Notes: generated by a model not told the origin, from the letters alone. A stretch of 64,000 bases of DNA from Marmoricola sp. Leaf446 (GCF_001424755.1 NZ_LMRF01000002.1:1-64000); one strand, 5' to 3'; shown: positions 33,585-42,023, numbered from the stretch's first letter. Translations and numbers: made by a program.

Positions 33585-35414
33585 CTACCCGGCCGGCGCG
33601 TGCAGCCGGGCCAGCCGGGCGCCGAGCAGGTCGCGGCGGTGGGCGTTGCCGTGCAGGGCGACGTAGGCGTCGCCGAAGGCGAGGAGCAGCGCGTCGTCGA
33701 GGCGGCGCACGGCGCCCGGGGGGTAGCGGTAGTCCATCCGGGCCGCGATCACGGTCTCGTCGACCTCGCGCAGCGTCTGGGCCAGGTCGGCGAGGGTCAG
33801 CAGGCCGAGCTCGTGGGTGAGGCCGGCGATCCAGGCGTAGTGGTCGGTGCGCGACCAGCCGGCCTCGGCGTACTGCCCGGCCAGGAACGCCGCCAGCTCG
33901 CGCGGCTCGATGCCGGCGCGTGGGTCGGTGGCGGCCTCCTCGACCTGCGGGTCCGAGGGGCCCGTACGCCGCGCCGGCGCGCGCAGCGTGTCGCGGATGG
34001 TGGAGAACTCCCGGTCGGCGAGCTCGAGCAGGCCGGCGGCGAGGGTGAACCGGCGGTCGAAGTCGTGGGCGTGCTCCTCGGGGATCGAGCCCTTGTAGCG
34101 GATGTCGTGCTCGAACTCCGCCCACGCGTGCTGCAGCACGGTGCGGATCTGCACCTGCGCCGTCAGCCCGACCAGGGGTTCCAGGCCGGCGGGCACCGGG
34201 CGGTCGGGGTCGAGCGCGACCTGGAGGTGACGGCTGGCGTAGCCGAAGCGGCCCTCCTGCGCGGTCTCCTGGCCCATGTCGCGGTCGTCGCGCACCAGCA
34301 GCTGCTCGCGGAGCAGGTCGGCCACGGTGTCGACGTCGCCGTGGACGTAGGTGATGACGCGCAGCCCGATCGTGTCCGCGATCTGGCGCGCCGCGTCGGG
34401 GTAGAGCGGCTCGCCGTCGACGCCGAGCCGGCGCGCCTTCTCCGCGAACGACGCCACCGTCTTGGTGCGTCCGGTGACGGTCAGGTAGTTGATGCCGGCG
34501 TCGTCGAGGATGCCGGTCACCAGCGCCAGGAACTCCTCGCCGGCACGCACCAGGCCGGGGTGGCGCAGGGCGTACTCCCGGACCGCACCCACCGGGTCGG
34601 GCGGGGGCGGGGAGGCGTCCCGGGGGCCGCGGCGCGGTCGCGGCGTCGGCTGGTGGTCCTCGGGCAGCCGGGGGGTGACGATCATCCCGGTCGCGGCGTC
34701 GCCGTAGGAGGTGATCTCGTCGGGCCGGCGGGCGGCGAAGAGCGCGACGTAGGCGCACACCACGGCGTCGACCTGGTCCTCCACGACGCGCAGCTCGCTC
34801 TTGCGGGCGGCGTGCTGCACCTGGCGGCGCAGCGCCGTCCAGCCGGCACCGTCCTCGCCGGCGGCCCAGGTGCCGGGGCCGGTGAGCAGCAGCGCCGGGT
34901 CCGCGCCGCCGAGTCCCTCCAGCAGCCCCATCAGCACGAGGAGCTCGCCGCGCAGCTGCTCGAGGTCGCGGCCCTGCTTGTTCTTGTACTTCAGCGTCCG
35001 GCCCAGCCGGAACAGCGAGATGGTCGCGGCGTGCGGGTAGACCTCGATCGCCGCGCGCGGGGAGTGGGCGTGCGGGTCGAGGTCGAGCCCGAGCTGCCCG
35101 GCCAGGGCGCCGCCACGGGTGCCGTCGGCGAACTCGCGCTTGCCGGTGTTGCTGGGGTGGGCGCCCGCGTCGAACCGGGCGAAGTCGGCGTTCAGCGCGC
35201 GCTCGGCGGGCCGGTTGCCGGTCGGGTTGGTGACCACGAGCGGGGCGTCGAACGCGACGGTGCACGGCCCGTCGGCGTACGGCGCGAGCAGCGCGAGGAT
35301 CTCCTCGTCGGTGCGCACCGCCGCCAGCTGCACCAGCCGACCCTCGTTGTCGAGGACGGCGACACCGGTGGGCTGCCGACGTCCCCAGGCCAGGTCGACA
35401 CCGATGTGGAACAT
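33585..35414 (-). CDS. DUF429 nuclease-like domain fused to a RelA/SpoT synthetase-like domain
   Basis: This 609-residue protein combines two domains. Residues 1-~235 are DUF429, an RNase-H-like fold, with carboxylates in the expected places: Asp7 (GVDLAW), Asp56 (AFDAPL), Glu124 (IEVYPH), Asp213/216 (EDQVDAVVCAY). After a Pro-rich linker (~245-275), residues ~280-450 are a RelA/SpoT nucleotidyl-transfer domain: RTKTVASFAEKARR (316-329), IADTIGLRV (Asp347), GYASRH (391-396), QVQIRTVLQHAWAEFEHDIR (420-439). The position usually holding catalytic Glu before QIRT is Gln420 here. A helical tail (~450-609) follows. It may make or sense (p)ppGpp-like nucleotides or be a degenerate regulator. It stands alone, convergent with the M15-like gene. 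Confidence 0.8.
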   Translation of the reverse strand: MFHIGVDLAWGRRQPTGVAVLDNEGRLVQLAAVRTDEEILALLAPYADGPCTVAFDAPLVVTNPTGNRPAERALNADFARFDAGAHPSNTGKREFADGTRGGALAGQLGLDLDPHAHSPRAAIEVYPHAATISLFRLGRTLKYKNKQGRDLEQLRGELLVLMGLLEGLGGADPALLLTGPGTWAAGEDGAGWTALRRQVQHAARKSELRVVEDQVDAVVCAYVALFAARRPDEITSYGDAATGMIVTPRLPEDHQPTPRPRRGPRDASPPPPDPVGAVREYALRHPGLVRAGEEFLALVTGILDDAGINYLTVTGRTKTVASFAEKARRLGVDGEPLYPDAARQIADTIGLRVITYVHGDVDTVADLLREQLLVRDDRDMGQETAQEGRFGYASRHLQVALDPDRPVPAGLEPLVGLTAQVQIRTVLQHAWAEFEHDIRYKGSIPEEHAHDFDRRFTLAAGLLELADREFSTIRDTLRAPARRTGPSDPQVEEAATDPRAGIEPRELAAFLAGQYAEAGWSRTDHYAWIAGLTHELGLLTLADLAQTLREVDETVIAARMDYRYPPGAVRRLDDALLLAFGDAYVALHGNAHRRDLLGARLARLHAPAG

Positions 35415-35446
35415 GGCCCCAGCCTCGCACCTGTCACGCTGGGCCG

Positions 35447-35857
35447 GTGACCACCCCGAGCACCACCCTGCGCGAGCTCGCCGACGAGCGCTTCGTCTCG
35501 CTGACCACCTTCCGCCGCACCGGGGAGGGCGTGGCCACCCCGGTCTGGCTGGTGCCCGACGGCGCCGAGGGCCTGGCGGTGTGGACGCCGGCCGGCAGCG
35601 GCAAGGTCAAGCGGCTGCGCCGCGACGGCCGGGTGACGCTGCGTCCCTGCGACCGGCGCGGGCGCGTGGCCGAGGGCGCGCCCACCGTCGAGGCGCGCGC
35701 GAGCGTCAGCGACGACCCGACGCGGGTGGCGGACGTGGAGCGCCGGCTGCGCGAGCGCTACCGCTGGGAGTTCCGGGTCTTCGGCCTCGTGGAGCGGATT
35801 GCGCGCAGGGGCCGCGAGCCCGAGCGGGTCGCGCTGGCGATCGTCCCCGCCGCCTGA
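35447..35857 (+). CDS. PPOX-class F420-dependent oxidoreductase-like protein
   Basis: The 136-residue split-barrel protein: FVSLTTFRRTGEGVATPVWL followed by VWTPAGSGKVKRLRRDGRVTLRPC. This is the common actinobacterial F420/flavin-binding pattern with conserved G-K-x-K-R. It ends AIVPAA. It probably reduces a small substrate with F420H2, or binds biliverdin/heme-like ligands; not resolved. GTG 35447 lies 32 bp from the divergent DUF429 start. Confidence 0.85.
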   Translation: MTTPSTTLRELADERFVSLTTFRRTGEGVATPVWLVPDGAEGLAVWTPAGSGKVKRLRRDGRVTLRPCDRRGRVAEGAPTVEARASVSDDPTRVADVERRLRERYRWEFRVFGLVERIARRGREPERVALAIVPAA

Positions 35858-35860
35858 GGC

Positions 35861-37408
35861 TCAGGTCATGCCGTGCTGCGCCAGCGGGTGCAGCAGCTCC
35901 CGCTCCTCGTAGGAGAGGTGGGAGAGCAGCACGTCGGTGAGCAGGTCGACGGTGCCGGAGAGCGTCTCCAGGGCGGGGCTCGTGCCCGACCCCGCGGCCG
36001 AGACCAGGCCGACCAGCGCGCGGTCGACGTCCTCGAGCACCCCGGCGATCACCTCGTGCTCCTCGTGGAGCCGGTCGAGCACCGGCCCGACCGCGGCGTC
36101 GCTCCGCCGCAGGTGGGTGAAGACGCTGCGGTCCTCCAGGGTGTGGTGGCCGGTCACGATCCGGCAGTAGGACTCGCAGTAGGCGCCCAGCGTCCAGTTG
36201 TTCTGCCGCATCGTCATCGTGTTGACCACCGACCGCGCCTGCCCGACCTGCAGCAGCCCGCGCCGCACCTGGTCGACGACGTCGCGCAGCTGGCCCAGCT
36301 CGGCCCGCAGCGCGTCGTGCACGTCGACGAGGTGCTGCGGGTGGGCCTGCTGCGCCGAGGAGTACGCCGCTCCCGCCGGCACCGGGTAGGTCGGCCGGGT
36401 GCCCTCGTCCCAGGGCAGCCGACCGGCGTGCCGCGTCGTCGGCGGCGGGGTGGGCACGACCTGGACGGTCTCGCCGGTCGAGCTGCCCCGCTCGTCGACC
36501 GACGGGGCCGAGGCGGTCCCGCCCGCCCGGAGCGCCCGCTCCTCGGTCACCAGCGCGCGCACGGCCGGCGCCACCTCGAGAGCGAAGCGGCGGACGTCGT
36601 CGGCGTCGTCGGTGCCGAGCACGAACCCGCTGATCCCCTCGTCGAGCGCCAGCCCGGCGAGCTGCTCGACCCAGTCGCGGACGCCGCCGTCGAGGAAGCC
36701 GGTGCCGGTGCCGAAGCGGCCGGAGAGGTTGTACATCCGCACGATCGCCTCGGGACCGCGGCCGTTGGCGGTGGCCTGCTCATCGATGCGGGCGTTCATG
36801 GCCGCCAGCGCGGGTGGGTCGGCGTACCCCATCGAGGGGATCCAGGCGTCCGCGACGTCGGCGGTGACCCGCAGCATCCGGGGGCCGTAGGCGCCGAGCC
36901 AGATCGGCACGTCGTGCGCGGGGCGCGGGCCGCCGTGCAGGCCGCGGACGCGGTAGTGCTCGCCCTCCTCCCGCACGGTGCCCCCGGCCCACACCGTCCG
37001 GACGATGCGGACGGCCTCGAGGAGCGCGTCCACCGCCTCGCCCGGCGTACGCCGCGGTCCGCCGGCCGCCACCACTGCGTCCCAGAACGCACCGGTGCCC
37101 AGGCCCAGCTCGACCCGGCCGCCGCTGAGCAGGTCGAGGCTGGCCACCGAGCGGGCCAGCACCACGGGCGGGCGCAGCGGCAGGTTGGCGACGTTCGGCG
37201 CGACGGTGATGCTGCGCGTCCGCGCCGCGACCACCGACAGCAGCGTCCAGGCGTCGAGGTGGCGGGCTTGGTAGGGGTGGTCCTGCACCGAGACCAGGTC
37301 GAGCCCGCTGACGTCGGCGAGCAGCGCGAGCTTCAGGGTCTGCTCGCGGCGGGCGGCGTCGGGGCTGGGGAAGATCCCGAAGCGGAGCTCGTGGCCGAGG
37401 TCGGGCAC
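35861..37408 (-). CDS. LLM-class flavin oxidoreductase fused to a hemerythrin domain
   Basis: The 515-residue protein has an N-terminal luciferase-like monooxygenase barrel (residues ~8-300: ELRFGIFPSPDAARREQTLK, SVQDHPYQARHLDAWTLLSV, GRVELGLGTGAFWDAVVAAG). A linker rich in Pro/Thr (~305-340) follows, and a C-terminal hemerythrin four-helix bundle (~345-515). Candidate iron ligands are VDVHDALR, GHHTLED, HEEHEVIAG and HLSYEERELLHP. LLM enzymes use F420 or FMN; hemerythrin binds O2 or senses redox. A fusion could couple O2/NO sensing to flavin chemistry. It overlaps no neighbour and ends 4 bp from the convergent PPOX gene. Confidence 0.85.
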   Translation of the reverse strand: MPDLGHELRFGIFPSPDAARREQTLKLALLADVSGLDLVSVQDHPYQARHLDAWTLLSVVAARTRSITVAPNVANLPLRPPVVLARSVASLDLLSGGRVELGLGTGAFWDAVVAAGGPRRTPGEAVDALLEAVRIVRTVWAGGTVREEGEHYRVRGLHGGPRPAHDVPIWLGAYGPRMLRVTADVADAWIPSMGYADPPALAAMNARIDEQATANGRGPEAIVRMYNLSGRFGTGTGFLDGGVRDWVEQLAGLALDEGISGFVLGTDDADDVRRFALEVAPAVRALVTEERALRAGGTASAPSVDERGSSTGETVQVVPTPPPTTRHAGRLPWDEGTRPTYPVPAGAAYSSAQQAHPQHLVDVHDALRAELGQLRDVVDQVRRGLLQVGQARSVVNTMTMRQNNWTLGAYCESYCRIVTGHHTLEDRSVFTHLRRSDAAVGPVLDRLHEEHEVIAGVLEDVDRALVGLVSAAGSGTSPALETLSGTVDLLTDVLLSHLSYEERELLHPLAQHGMT

Positions 37409-37412
37409 GGGG

Positions 37413-37841
37413 TCAGGGCTGCGGGAACAGCGCGGTCAGCGCAGCGGAGGCGTCGCGCAGCGCCGGGCCGAGCCCGTCCGCGACGGCGGTGTCGACCCCG
37501 GCGTACCGCAGCCCGACGACGGCCGCGGTGGCCAGCGCCACCACCATGCCGAGGGAGGCGAGCACGGTGCCGGCGGTGCCGGGACGGCTGGCCCGGGCCA
37601 GCCCGACCACGGAGGCGACCAGCGCCACCGCGGCGAGCACGACGGCGAGGCCCAGGTGCAGCGAGAAGGGGGAGAGCAGCGCTGCGGCGGTCCCCGCGAC
37701 GAACGCGAGGACCGCCGCGGCGGAGGTGCGTGAGGTGGTGGCCGGTGAGGCCTCGAAGAGGCCGTCGAGCCGCGTGCGCGCGCCCGGCTCCTCGTCGGCG
37801 ACGTCGAGGTCGAGCGGCCGGCCGAGGTGCTGGGTGGTCAT
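37413..37841 (-). CDS. Uncharacterised small membrane protein
   Basis: The 142-residue product has a charged N-terminus (~40 residues, GRPLDLDVADEEPGARTRLD) and three hydrophobic segments (AAVLAFVAGTAAALLSPFSL, LAVVLAAVALVASVVGLA, VLASLGMVVALATAAVVGLRY). A short polar tail follows. It resembles DUF4190-like actinobacterial membrane proteins but I cannot assign a family. It ends only 4 bp before the LLM-hemerythrin start and may be cotranscribed with it. Confidence 0.65.
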   Translation of the reverse strand: MTTQHLGRPLDLDVADEEPGARTRLDGLFEASPATTSRTSAAAVLAFVAGTAAALLSPFSLHLGLAVVLAAVALVASVVGLARASRPGTAGTVLASLGMVVALATAAVVGLRYAGVDTAVADGLGPALRDASAALTALFPQP

Positions 37842-37862
37842 GCGCCCGAGCGTAGGCGCAGC

Positions 37863-38354
37863 TCAGCCCCGGAGCGTGCCTCCGAACCACTGTGTCGTCC
37901 ACGCGGTGGTGACGTGGACGCGGCTGCCGCTGCGGGGGGAGTGCAGCAGCTGCGCGCGGCCGTCCTTCCAGCCCAGGAAGATCGCGGCGTGGTAGACCCG
38001 GCCGCCGTTGTGGAAGAACATCAGGTCGCCGCGGCGCATGTTGCTCTTGGCGATGCGACGGGTGTGGGCGGCCTGCTGGCCCGACGTGCGCGGCACCGAG
38101 ATGCCGGCCTTGCGGTAGCTGTAGTAGATGAGGCCGGAGCAGTCGAAGGCGCTGGGGCCGGTGGCGCCGTAGCGGTAGGGGTCACCCTTCTGGTTCAGGG
38201 CGACGTTGGTGGCGTTGCGGACCTTGGTGGTCGTGGCGGCGGAGGCGTCCCCCGCCGGGCCGGCCAGCACGAGGCCGGCGGCGAGCACCATCATCAGGAG
38301 CAGGTGGGCGAGGGCGCGGGGGTGGTGCAGGCGCGGCAGGGCGTGCGAGGACAT
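37863..38354 (-). CDS. NlpC/P60-family peptidoglycan hydrolase
   Basis: ATG 38354 gives 163 residues: a signal peptide (HLLLMMVLAAGLVLAGPAGDASA) and an NlpC/P60 domain. The nucleophile Cys is in SAFDCSGLIYYSYRKAGI, the catalytic His in VYHAAIFLGW, and the third residue is probably the His of LLHSPR. It cleaves peptide stems in the wall. GGGAAAGG precedes the ATG; GTG 38369 is a weaker alternative. The upstream leader carries a probable c-di-AMP riboswitch, the standard control of actinobacterial wall hydrolases. Confidence 0.9.
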   Translation of the reverse strand: MSSHALPRLHHPRALAHLLLMMVLAAGLVLAGPAGDASAATTTKVRNATNVALNQKGDPYRYGATGPSAFDCSGLIYYSYRKAGISVPRTSGQQAAHTRRIAKSNMRRGDLMFFHNGGRVYHAAIFLGWKDGRAQLLHSPRSGSRVHVTTAWTTQWFGGTLRG

Positions 38355-38404
38355 GAGGACCTTTCCCACGCCTGTGAGGTGAGCTGTCGGGTTGGAGCTG
38401 GAAA

Positions 38405-38550
38405 GTGCTCCGCCGCCTCACGGCGACTTCACCCCGAGCACCCGACGCCTGGTTGGCGACGGCTGCGTGGAACGTGTGGTTCCCCCACTCCTGCCCATGA
38501 CTGACGGAGGGTCTCCCCCGGACGGGCAGGACTCGGCGAATCCCGGGGGA
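38405..38550 (-). promoter_or_regulatory. Probable ydaO/yuaA-type c-di-AMP riboswitch
   Basis: Read on the minus strand, GAGTCCTGCCC pairs with GGGCAGGAG (complement of 38488-38496). This is followed by GGGGGAACCAC (complement of 38476-38486) and CGGGGTGAAG (complement of 38427-38436), then a short GTCGCC/GGCGG arm. GGGGAACC and GGGGTGAA in this order after a stem are the hallmark of the ydaO class. It ends about 50 nt before the NlpC/P60 start. In this class c-di-AMP usually turns expression off. No separate terminator hairpin was resolved. Base pairing was judged by eye. Confidence 0.75.
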
Positions 38551-38587
38551 GAGGTGCGATGGCCAGACGAGAGTAGTGCCCTTTGGT

Positions 38588-39091
38588 TTAAAGGTCCACG
38601 GTTTCCGACGTGCCGGCCGGACGACCTCCGGTGATGCGGGTCTTGACGAAGGACAGGGCGCTGGCGACGCGGCCGCCGCCGGGGCTGTCCCAGTACTGCG
38701 CGGAGTCGGTCTCGACGTGCAGCAGCCCGACCTCCGGGGAGTCCTTGCCGTCGGGGAACCACGCCGCGACCATCGGGTTCCACAGCTCCTCGACCTTGGC
38801 GCGGTCCGAGCGCACGTCGCCGTGCCCGGCCACCGAGAGCCAGGTCGAGCCGTCGGCGAAGGCGAGGTTGACCCGCTTCTCGGCCCGGATGTTGTCGGCG
38901 TGGTGGCTGGTGGTGTCGATGAAGAACCACACGTCGCCCTCGTCGGTGACCTCCTGCGGGGTCATCGGGTGCGACTGCAGCCGCCCCTCGTCGCCGACCG
39001 AGGTCAGCATGCAGAACCGGTCGCCGCGCATCATCTCCACGACCTTCTCCTGCTGCAGTGCCTGCTCGTCGTGCTCGGTCCGGTCGCTCAT
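38588..39091 (-). CDS. Pyridoxamine 5'-phosphate oxidase-like (general stress protein 26 type)
   Basis: The 167-residue split-barrel protein: VVEMMRGDRFCMLTSVGDEG, VWFFIDTTSHHADNIRAEKR and AGHGDVRSDRAKVEELWNP are the pattern of GSP26-like FMN-binding proteins. ATG 39091 is preceded by GGGAGGGACC. It probably binds FMN or FAD; physiological role unclear. It is transcribed toward the NlpC/P60 leader; only about 40 bp separates its stop from the riboswitch. Confidence 0.87.
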   Translation of the reverse strand: MSDRTEHDEQALQQEKVVEMMRGDRFCMLTSVGDEGRLQSHPMTPQEVTDEGDVWFFIDTTSHHADNIRAEKRVNLAFADGSTWLSVAGHGDVRSDRAKVEELWNPMVAAWFPDGKDSPEVGLLHVETDSAQYWDSPGGGRVASALSFVKTRITGGRPAGTSETVDL

Positions 39092-39207
39092 GGGGGTCCC
39101 TCCCGGGGTCGGTGACCGACGGGGTCGGTCGGCTGCGGTACGGCGTACCCGGTCCACGCTAGCCAGCGCGACCACGCCCGGGCGGCCCGTCCGATCGGAG
39201 GGGGACT

Positions 39208-39223
39208 CGTGACGGGGGTCACG
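39208..39223. promoter_or_regulatory. CRP/GlxR-like palindrome before the alcohol dehydrogenase operon
   Basis: CGTGACGGGGGTCACG is a perfect 6+6 inverted repeat with a 4-bp centre, two mismatches from the TGTGA-N6-TCACA consensus of CRP/GlxR regulators. A possible -10 (TAGCCT) follows 3 bp later. It lies about 135 bp upstream of the iron alcohol dehydrogenase start. No other gene lies in 39092-39358. Confidence 0.35.
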
Positions 39224-39358
39224 CCTAGCCTGTGGGCGGGCCCGGCCCGGGACGGACCCGACCGGCCGGGCGAGCCCACCGACCGGACGCTGACCGAGCA
39301 CTCCCGCCGGCGCCGGGTGCGGGGGTAGCCTCGGCGCCACCTCAGATTGGACGCAGTC

Positions 39359-40579
39359 GTGAGCCTCCTCGCCAGCACCGCCGACCTCGGTCCCGGGGTG
39401 CCGCGCGACCCCGACGGCGACGCCGCGCTCGGTGCGGTGGTGAAGTTCCACGCCCCCGAGGTCGTCTTCGGCGTGGGTGCGCTGGCCGAGGCCGGCTTCG
39501 CGGCCGCCCGACTGGGTGCCCGGCGCCCGCTGGTCGTCACCGACCCGGGCGTGATCGAGGCCGGGTGGGTCGACCTGCTGCTCGGCCACCTCCGGGACGC
39601 GCGCCTGGACCCCCAGGTCTGGCACGACCTCACCCCCAACCCCAAGGACCACGAGGTCCGGGCCGCCCACGCGTGGTACGTCGACCGCGGCTGCGACGTC
39701 ATCATCGCGATCGGCGGCGGCTCGGCCATCGACGCGGCCAAGGGCGTCGCGATCCTGTCCAGCAACGACGGCGACATCCTGGACTACGCCGGCGTCGACC
39801 AGGTGACGCGGCCGATCCCGCCGATGCTGATGATCCCGAGCACCTCGGGCACCGGCGCCGACGTCTCGCAGTTCTGCATCGTCACCGACACCGAGCGCTC
39901 GGTGAAGATCACCGTGATGGGCCGGGCGCTGGTGCCCGACATCTCGCTGACCGACCCGCGGCTGCTGACCACGATGCCCGAGGCGCTCAACGCCGCGACC
40001 GGCCTCGACGCGCTCACCCACGGCATCGAGTCCTACGTCTCGCTGGCCCACAACCCGCTGGCCGACATCCACGCGCTGTCCTCGGTGCGGCTGGTGTGCG
40101 GCCACCTGCGCACCACCATCACCAGCCCCGGCGAGGAGCGCGCCCGCGCCAAGATGGCGCAGGCCAGCCTGCAGGCAGGGCTGGCCTTCACCAACGCGAT
40201 CCTCGGCGCGACCCACGCGATGAGCCACCAGGTCGGGGGCCTGCTCGACGCCCCGCACGGGGTGGTCAACGGGGTGCTGCTGCCCCACGTGATCCGCTAC
40301 AACGCCCGGGCCACGCCCGACCGGTTCGTCGCGCTCGCCCAGGCGGCCGGCCTCGAGGTCGGCTCGGCCCCCGGCGAGGAGGCCGCCGAGATGCTGGCCG
40401 CCCACGTGCGCCGGCTGGCCGACGACGTGGGGGTGCCGCGCGGGCTCGCCGACCTCGGCGTCACCGCGGCCGACGTGCGCCAGATGGCGCACACCGCCCT
40501 CGACGACGCCTGCCTGACCACCAACCCCCGCGAGGCCGACGAGGCCGACGTCCACCGGTTGTTCATGGACGCCCTGTGA
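39359..40579 (+). CDS. Iron-containing alcohol dehydrogenase
   Basis: GTG 39359 gives 406 residues (an in-frame TTG at 39347 is less likely). NAD-binding signature: IIAIGGGSAIDAAKGVA. Metal-site motifs: GLDALTHGIESYVS and ATHAMSHQVGGLLDAPHGVVN, which hold the Asp and three His iron ligands of group III dehydrogenases such as 1,3-propanediol or lactaldehyde dehydrogenases. It is followed 13 bp later by the histidine kinase and is likely cotranscribed with it, suggesting that it is part of the alcohol-response regulon. Substrate uncertain. Confidence 0.88.
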   Translation: MSLLASTADLGPGVPRDPDGDAALGAVVKFHAPEVVFGVGALAEAGFAAARLGARRPLVVTDPGVIEAGWVDLLLGHLRDARLDPQVWHDLTPNPKDHEVRAAHAWYVDRGCDVIIAIGGGSAIDAAKGVAILSSNDGDILDYAGVDQVTRPIPPMLMIPSTSGTGADVSQFCIVTDTERSVKITVMGRALVPDISLTDPRLLTTMPEALNAATGLDALTHGIESYVSLAHNPLADIHALSSVRLVCGHLRTTITSPGEERARAKMAQASLQAGLAFTNAILGATHAMSHQVGGLLDAPHGVVNGVLLPHVIRYNARATPDRFVALAQAAGLEVGSAPGEEAAEMLAAHVRRLADDVGVPRGLADLGVTAADVRQMAHTALDDACLTTNPREADEADVHRLFMDAL

Positions 40580-40592
40580 GCGGGGTCGGGCC

Positions 40593-42023
40593 GTGACCCC
40601 CGCCCGCCCGAGGCGGTCCCGACCCGACCTGGCGCGGCTGACCGGGGTCCGGTCGGGCAAGGGGTCCTACTACCGCGCCTACGTCGCCTCCGACGAGCGG
40701 GTGCAGCGGGCGGTCGTGGCGATGGACTCGATCTCGCGGGCGCTGGTCCGCACCGTCGAGGGGCCGCGCGGCCTGCTCGAGGAGGTGCTGCGCGCCGCCG
40801 CGGCCCACCTCGACGCGCACTGGACGCTGCTGGCCCTGGCCGACGACAGCCTCACCGGGGCCCGGCCGCGGTTCCTGGCCTGTGGCACCGACGGGGTCGT
40901 GGTCGACGACGCACGGTCGCTGCCGGCCGACCTGCGCGAGGTGCTGGCGGCGCTGCGGACGGGTCGGCACCCCGAGGCCCGCGACGACGACGCCTGGGTC
41001 TGGGTGCCGATGACCCTCGACGGCCGGCGCATCGGCAGCCTGGTGGCCCGCCACGGCCTGGAGGCGCCGCCGGAGGCCGGCGACCTGTCGGTGCTGCGCA
41101 TCCTGGCCAACCAGGCGGCGGTGTCGCTGCACACCTCCGAGCAGTACCAGGCCGGGCTGACCCTGCACCGGCGCGCCCAGCAGCTCTACGACGAGGCCAC
41201 GGCGCAGAGCCGCGACCTCGCGGTGCGCACCGAGGAGCTCCGGGCCACCCAGGAGCGGCTGCAGGTCGCCCGGCAGCGCGAGCTGCTCGACACCGAGCGG
41301 CACCGGATCGCGCGCGAGCTGCACGACAGCGTGGCGCAGTACGTCCTCTCCGCCGGCATGTCGGTCGAGATCGCGCGCGGCGACGCCGAGGCGCTGGGGG
41401 ATCCGGCCGCCTCCGTGGTGGCGGCGCTGGCCACGGCCAAGACCCTGTCGGGCGAGGCGGTCGAGCAGCTGCGGCGGGCGATCTTCGCCCTCCACCAGCC
41501 CCACGGCGAGGAGGTGGCGACCCTGCCCGAGCTCGCCCGCGAGGTCGCGGCCCACCACCGCGGCCGGCTCGAGGTCAGCGTCCGCACCCACGGCCGGGTG
41601 CGGCCGCTGCAGGCCCACGCCGACCACGAGCTGGCCCGGGCCATCGGGGAGGCGCTGTTCAACGTGGTCAGCCACGCCGGCGCGCGCCGCGCCGCGGTGC
41701 TGCTGCGCTACCGCGACGACGAGCTGCTGGTCTCGGTCTCCGACGACGGGTCCGGCGACCCGTCGGCGCTGCGGCGGCTGCTCGAGCTGGAGCGGTGCGG
41801 CACCGCCGACGGGCGCCACCGCGGGCTGGCCAACATCGAGTCGCGCATCGTGGACCTGGGCGGCGGCCTGGCCTTTCGCCGTGCCCGCATCGGCGGCATC
41901 CGCGTCGAGCTGCGGCTGCCGCTGGACCCCGACGAGACCGACGCGGTGGTGCCCGCCGGTGCCACGGTCACCGAGCTGGGCCGCACCCCGCGGCCGTCCC
42001 CGCCCCACGAGGAGGTCTCATGA
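40593..42023 (+). CDS. GAF-domain sensor histidine kinase (MnoS/MadS-like)
   Basis: The 476-residue soluble kinase has a GAF-like sensing region at ~50-200 (RTVEGPRGLLEEVLRAAAAH onward), then a coiled segment. A HisKA_3 dimerisation helix follows with the phospho-acceptor in RHRIARELHDSVAQYVLSAG (His near 246), and a HATPase_c domain (GEALFNVVSHAGARRAAVLL, VSDDGSG, GLANIESRI). No membrane segment is present, so it senses a cytoplasmic signal. Its stop overlaps the response regulator ATG by 4 bp. Context next to two iron alcohol dehydrogenases resembles the mycobacterial MnoS/MnoR methanol system; naming is by context. Confidence 0.87.
   Translation: MTPARPRRSRPDLARLTGVRSGKGSYYRAYVASDERVQRAVVAMDSISRALVRTVEGPRGLLEEVLRAAAAHLDAHWTLLALADDSLTGARPRFLACGTDGVVVDDARSLPADLREVLAALRTGRHPEARDDDAWVWVPMTLDGRRIGSLVARHGLEAPPEAGDLSVLRILANQAAVSLHTSEQYQAGLTLHRRAQQLYDEATAQSRDLAVRTEELRATQERLQVARQRELLDTERHRIARELHDSVAQYVLSAGMSVEIARGDAEALGDPAASVVAALATAKTLSGEAVEQLRRAIFALHQPHGEEVATLPELAREVAAHHRGRLEVSVRTHGRVRPLQAHADHELARAIGEALFNVVSHAGARRAAVLLRYRDDELLVSVSDDGSGDPSALRRLLELERCGTADGRHRGLANIESRIVDLGGGLAFRRARIGGIRVELRLPLDPDETDAVVPAGATVTELGRTPRPSPPHEEVS

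Noticed and set aside
33585-39091. Phage-defence island around the DUF429-RelA/SpoT fusion
   Set aside because: Neighbours are housekeeping-like oxidoreductases, a wall hydrolase and membrane proteins; no restriction, toxin-antitoxin or abortive-infection genes are seen.
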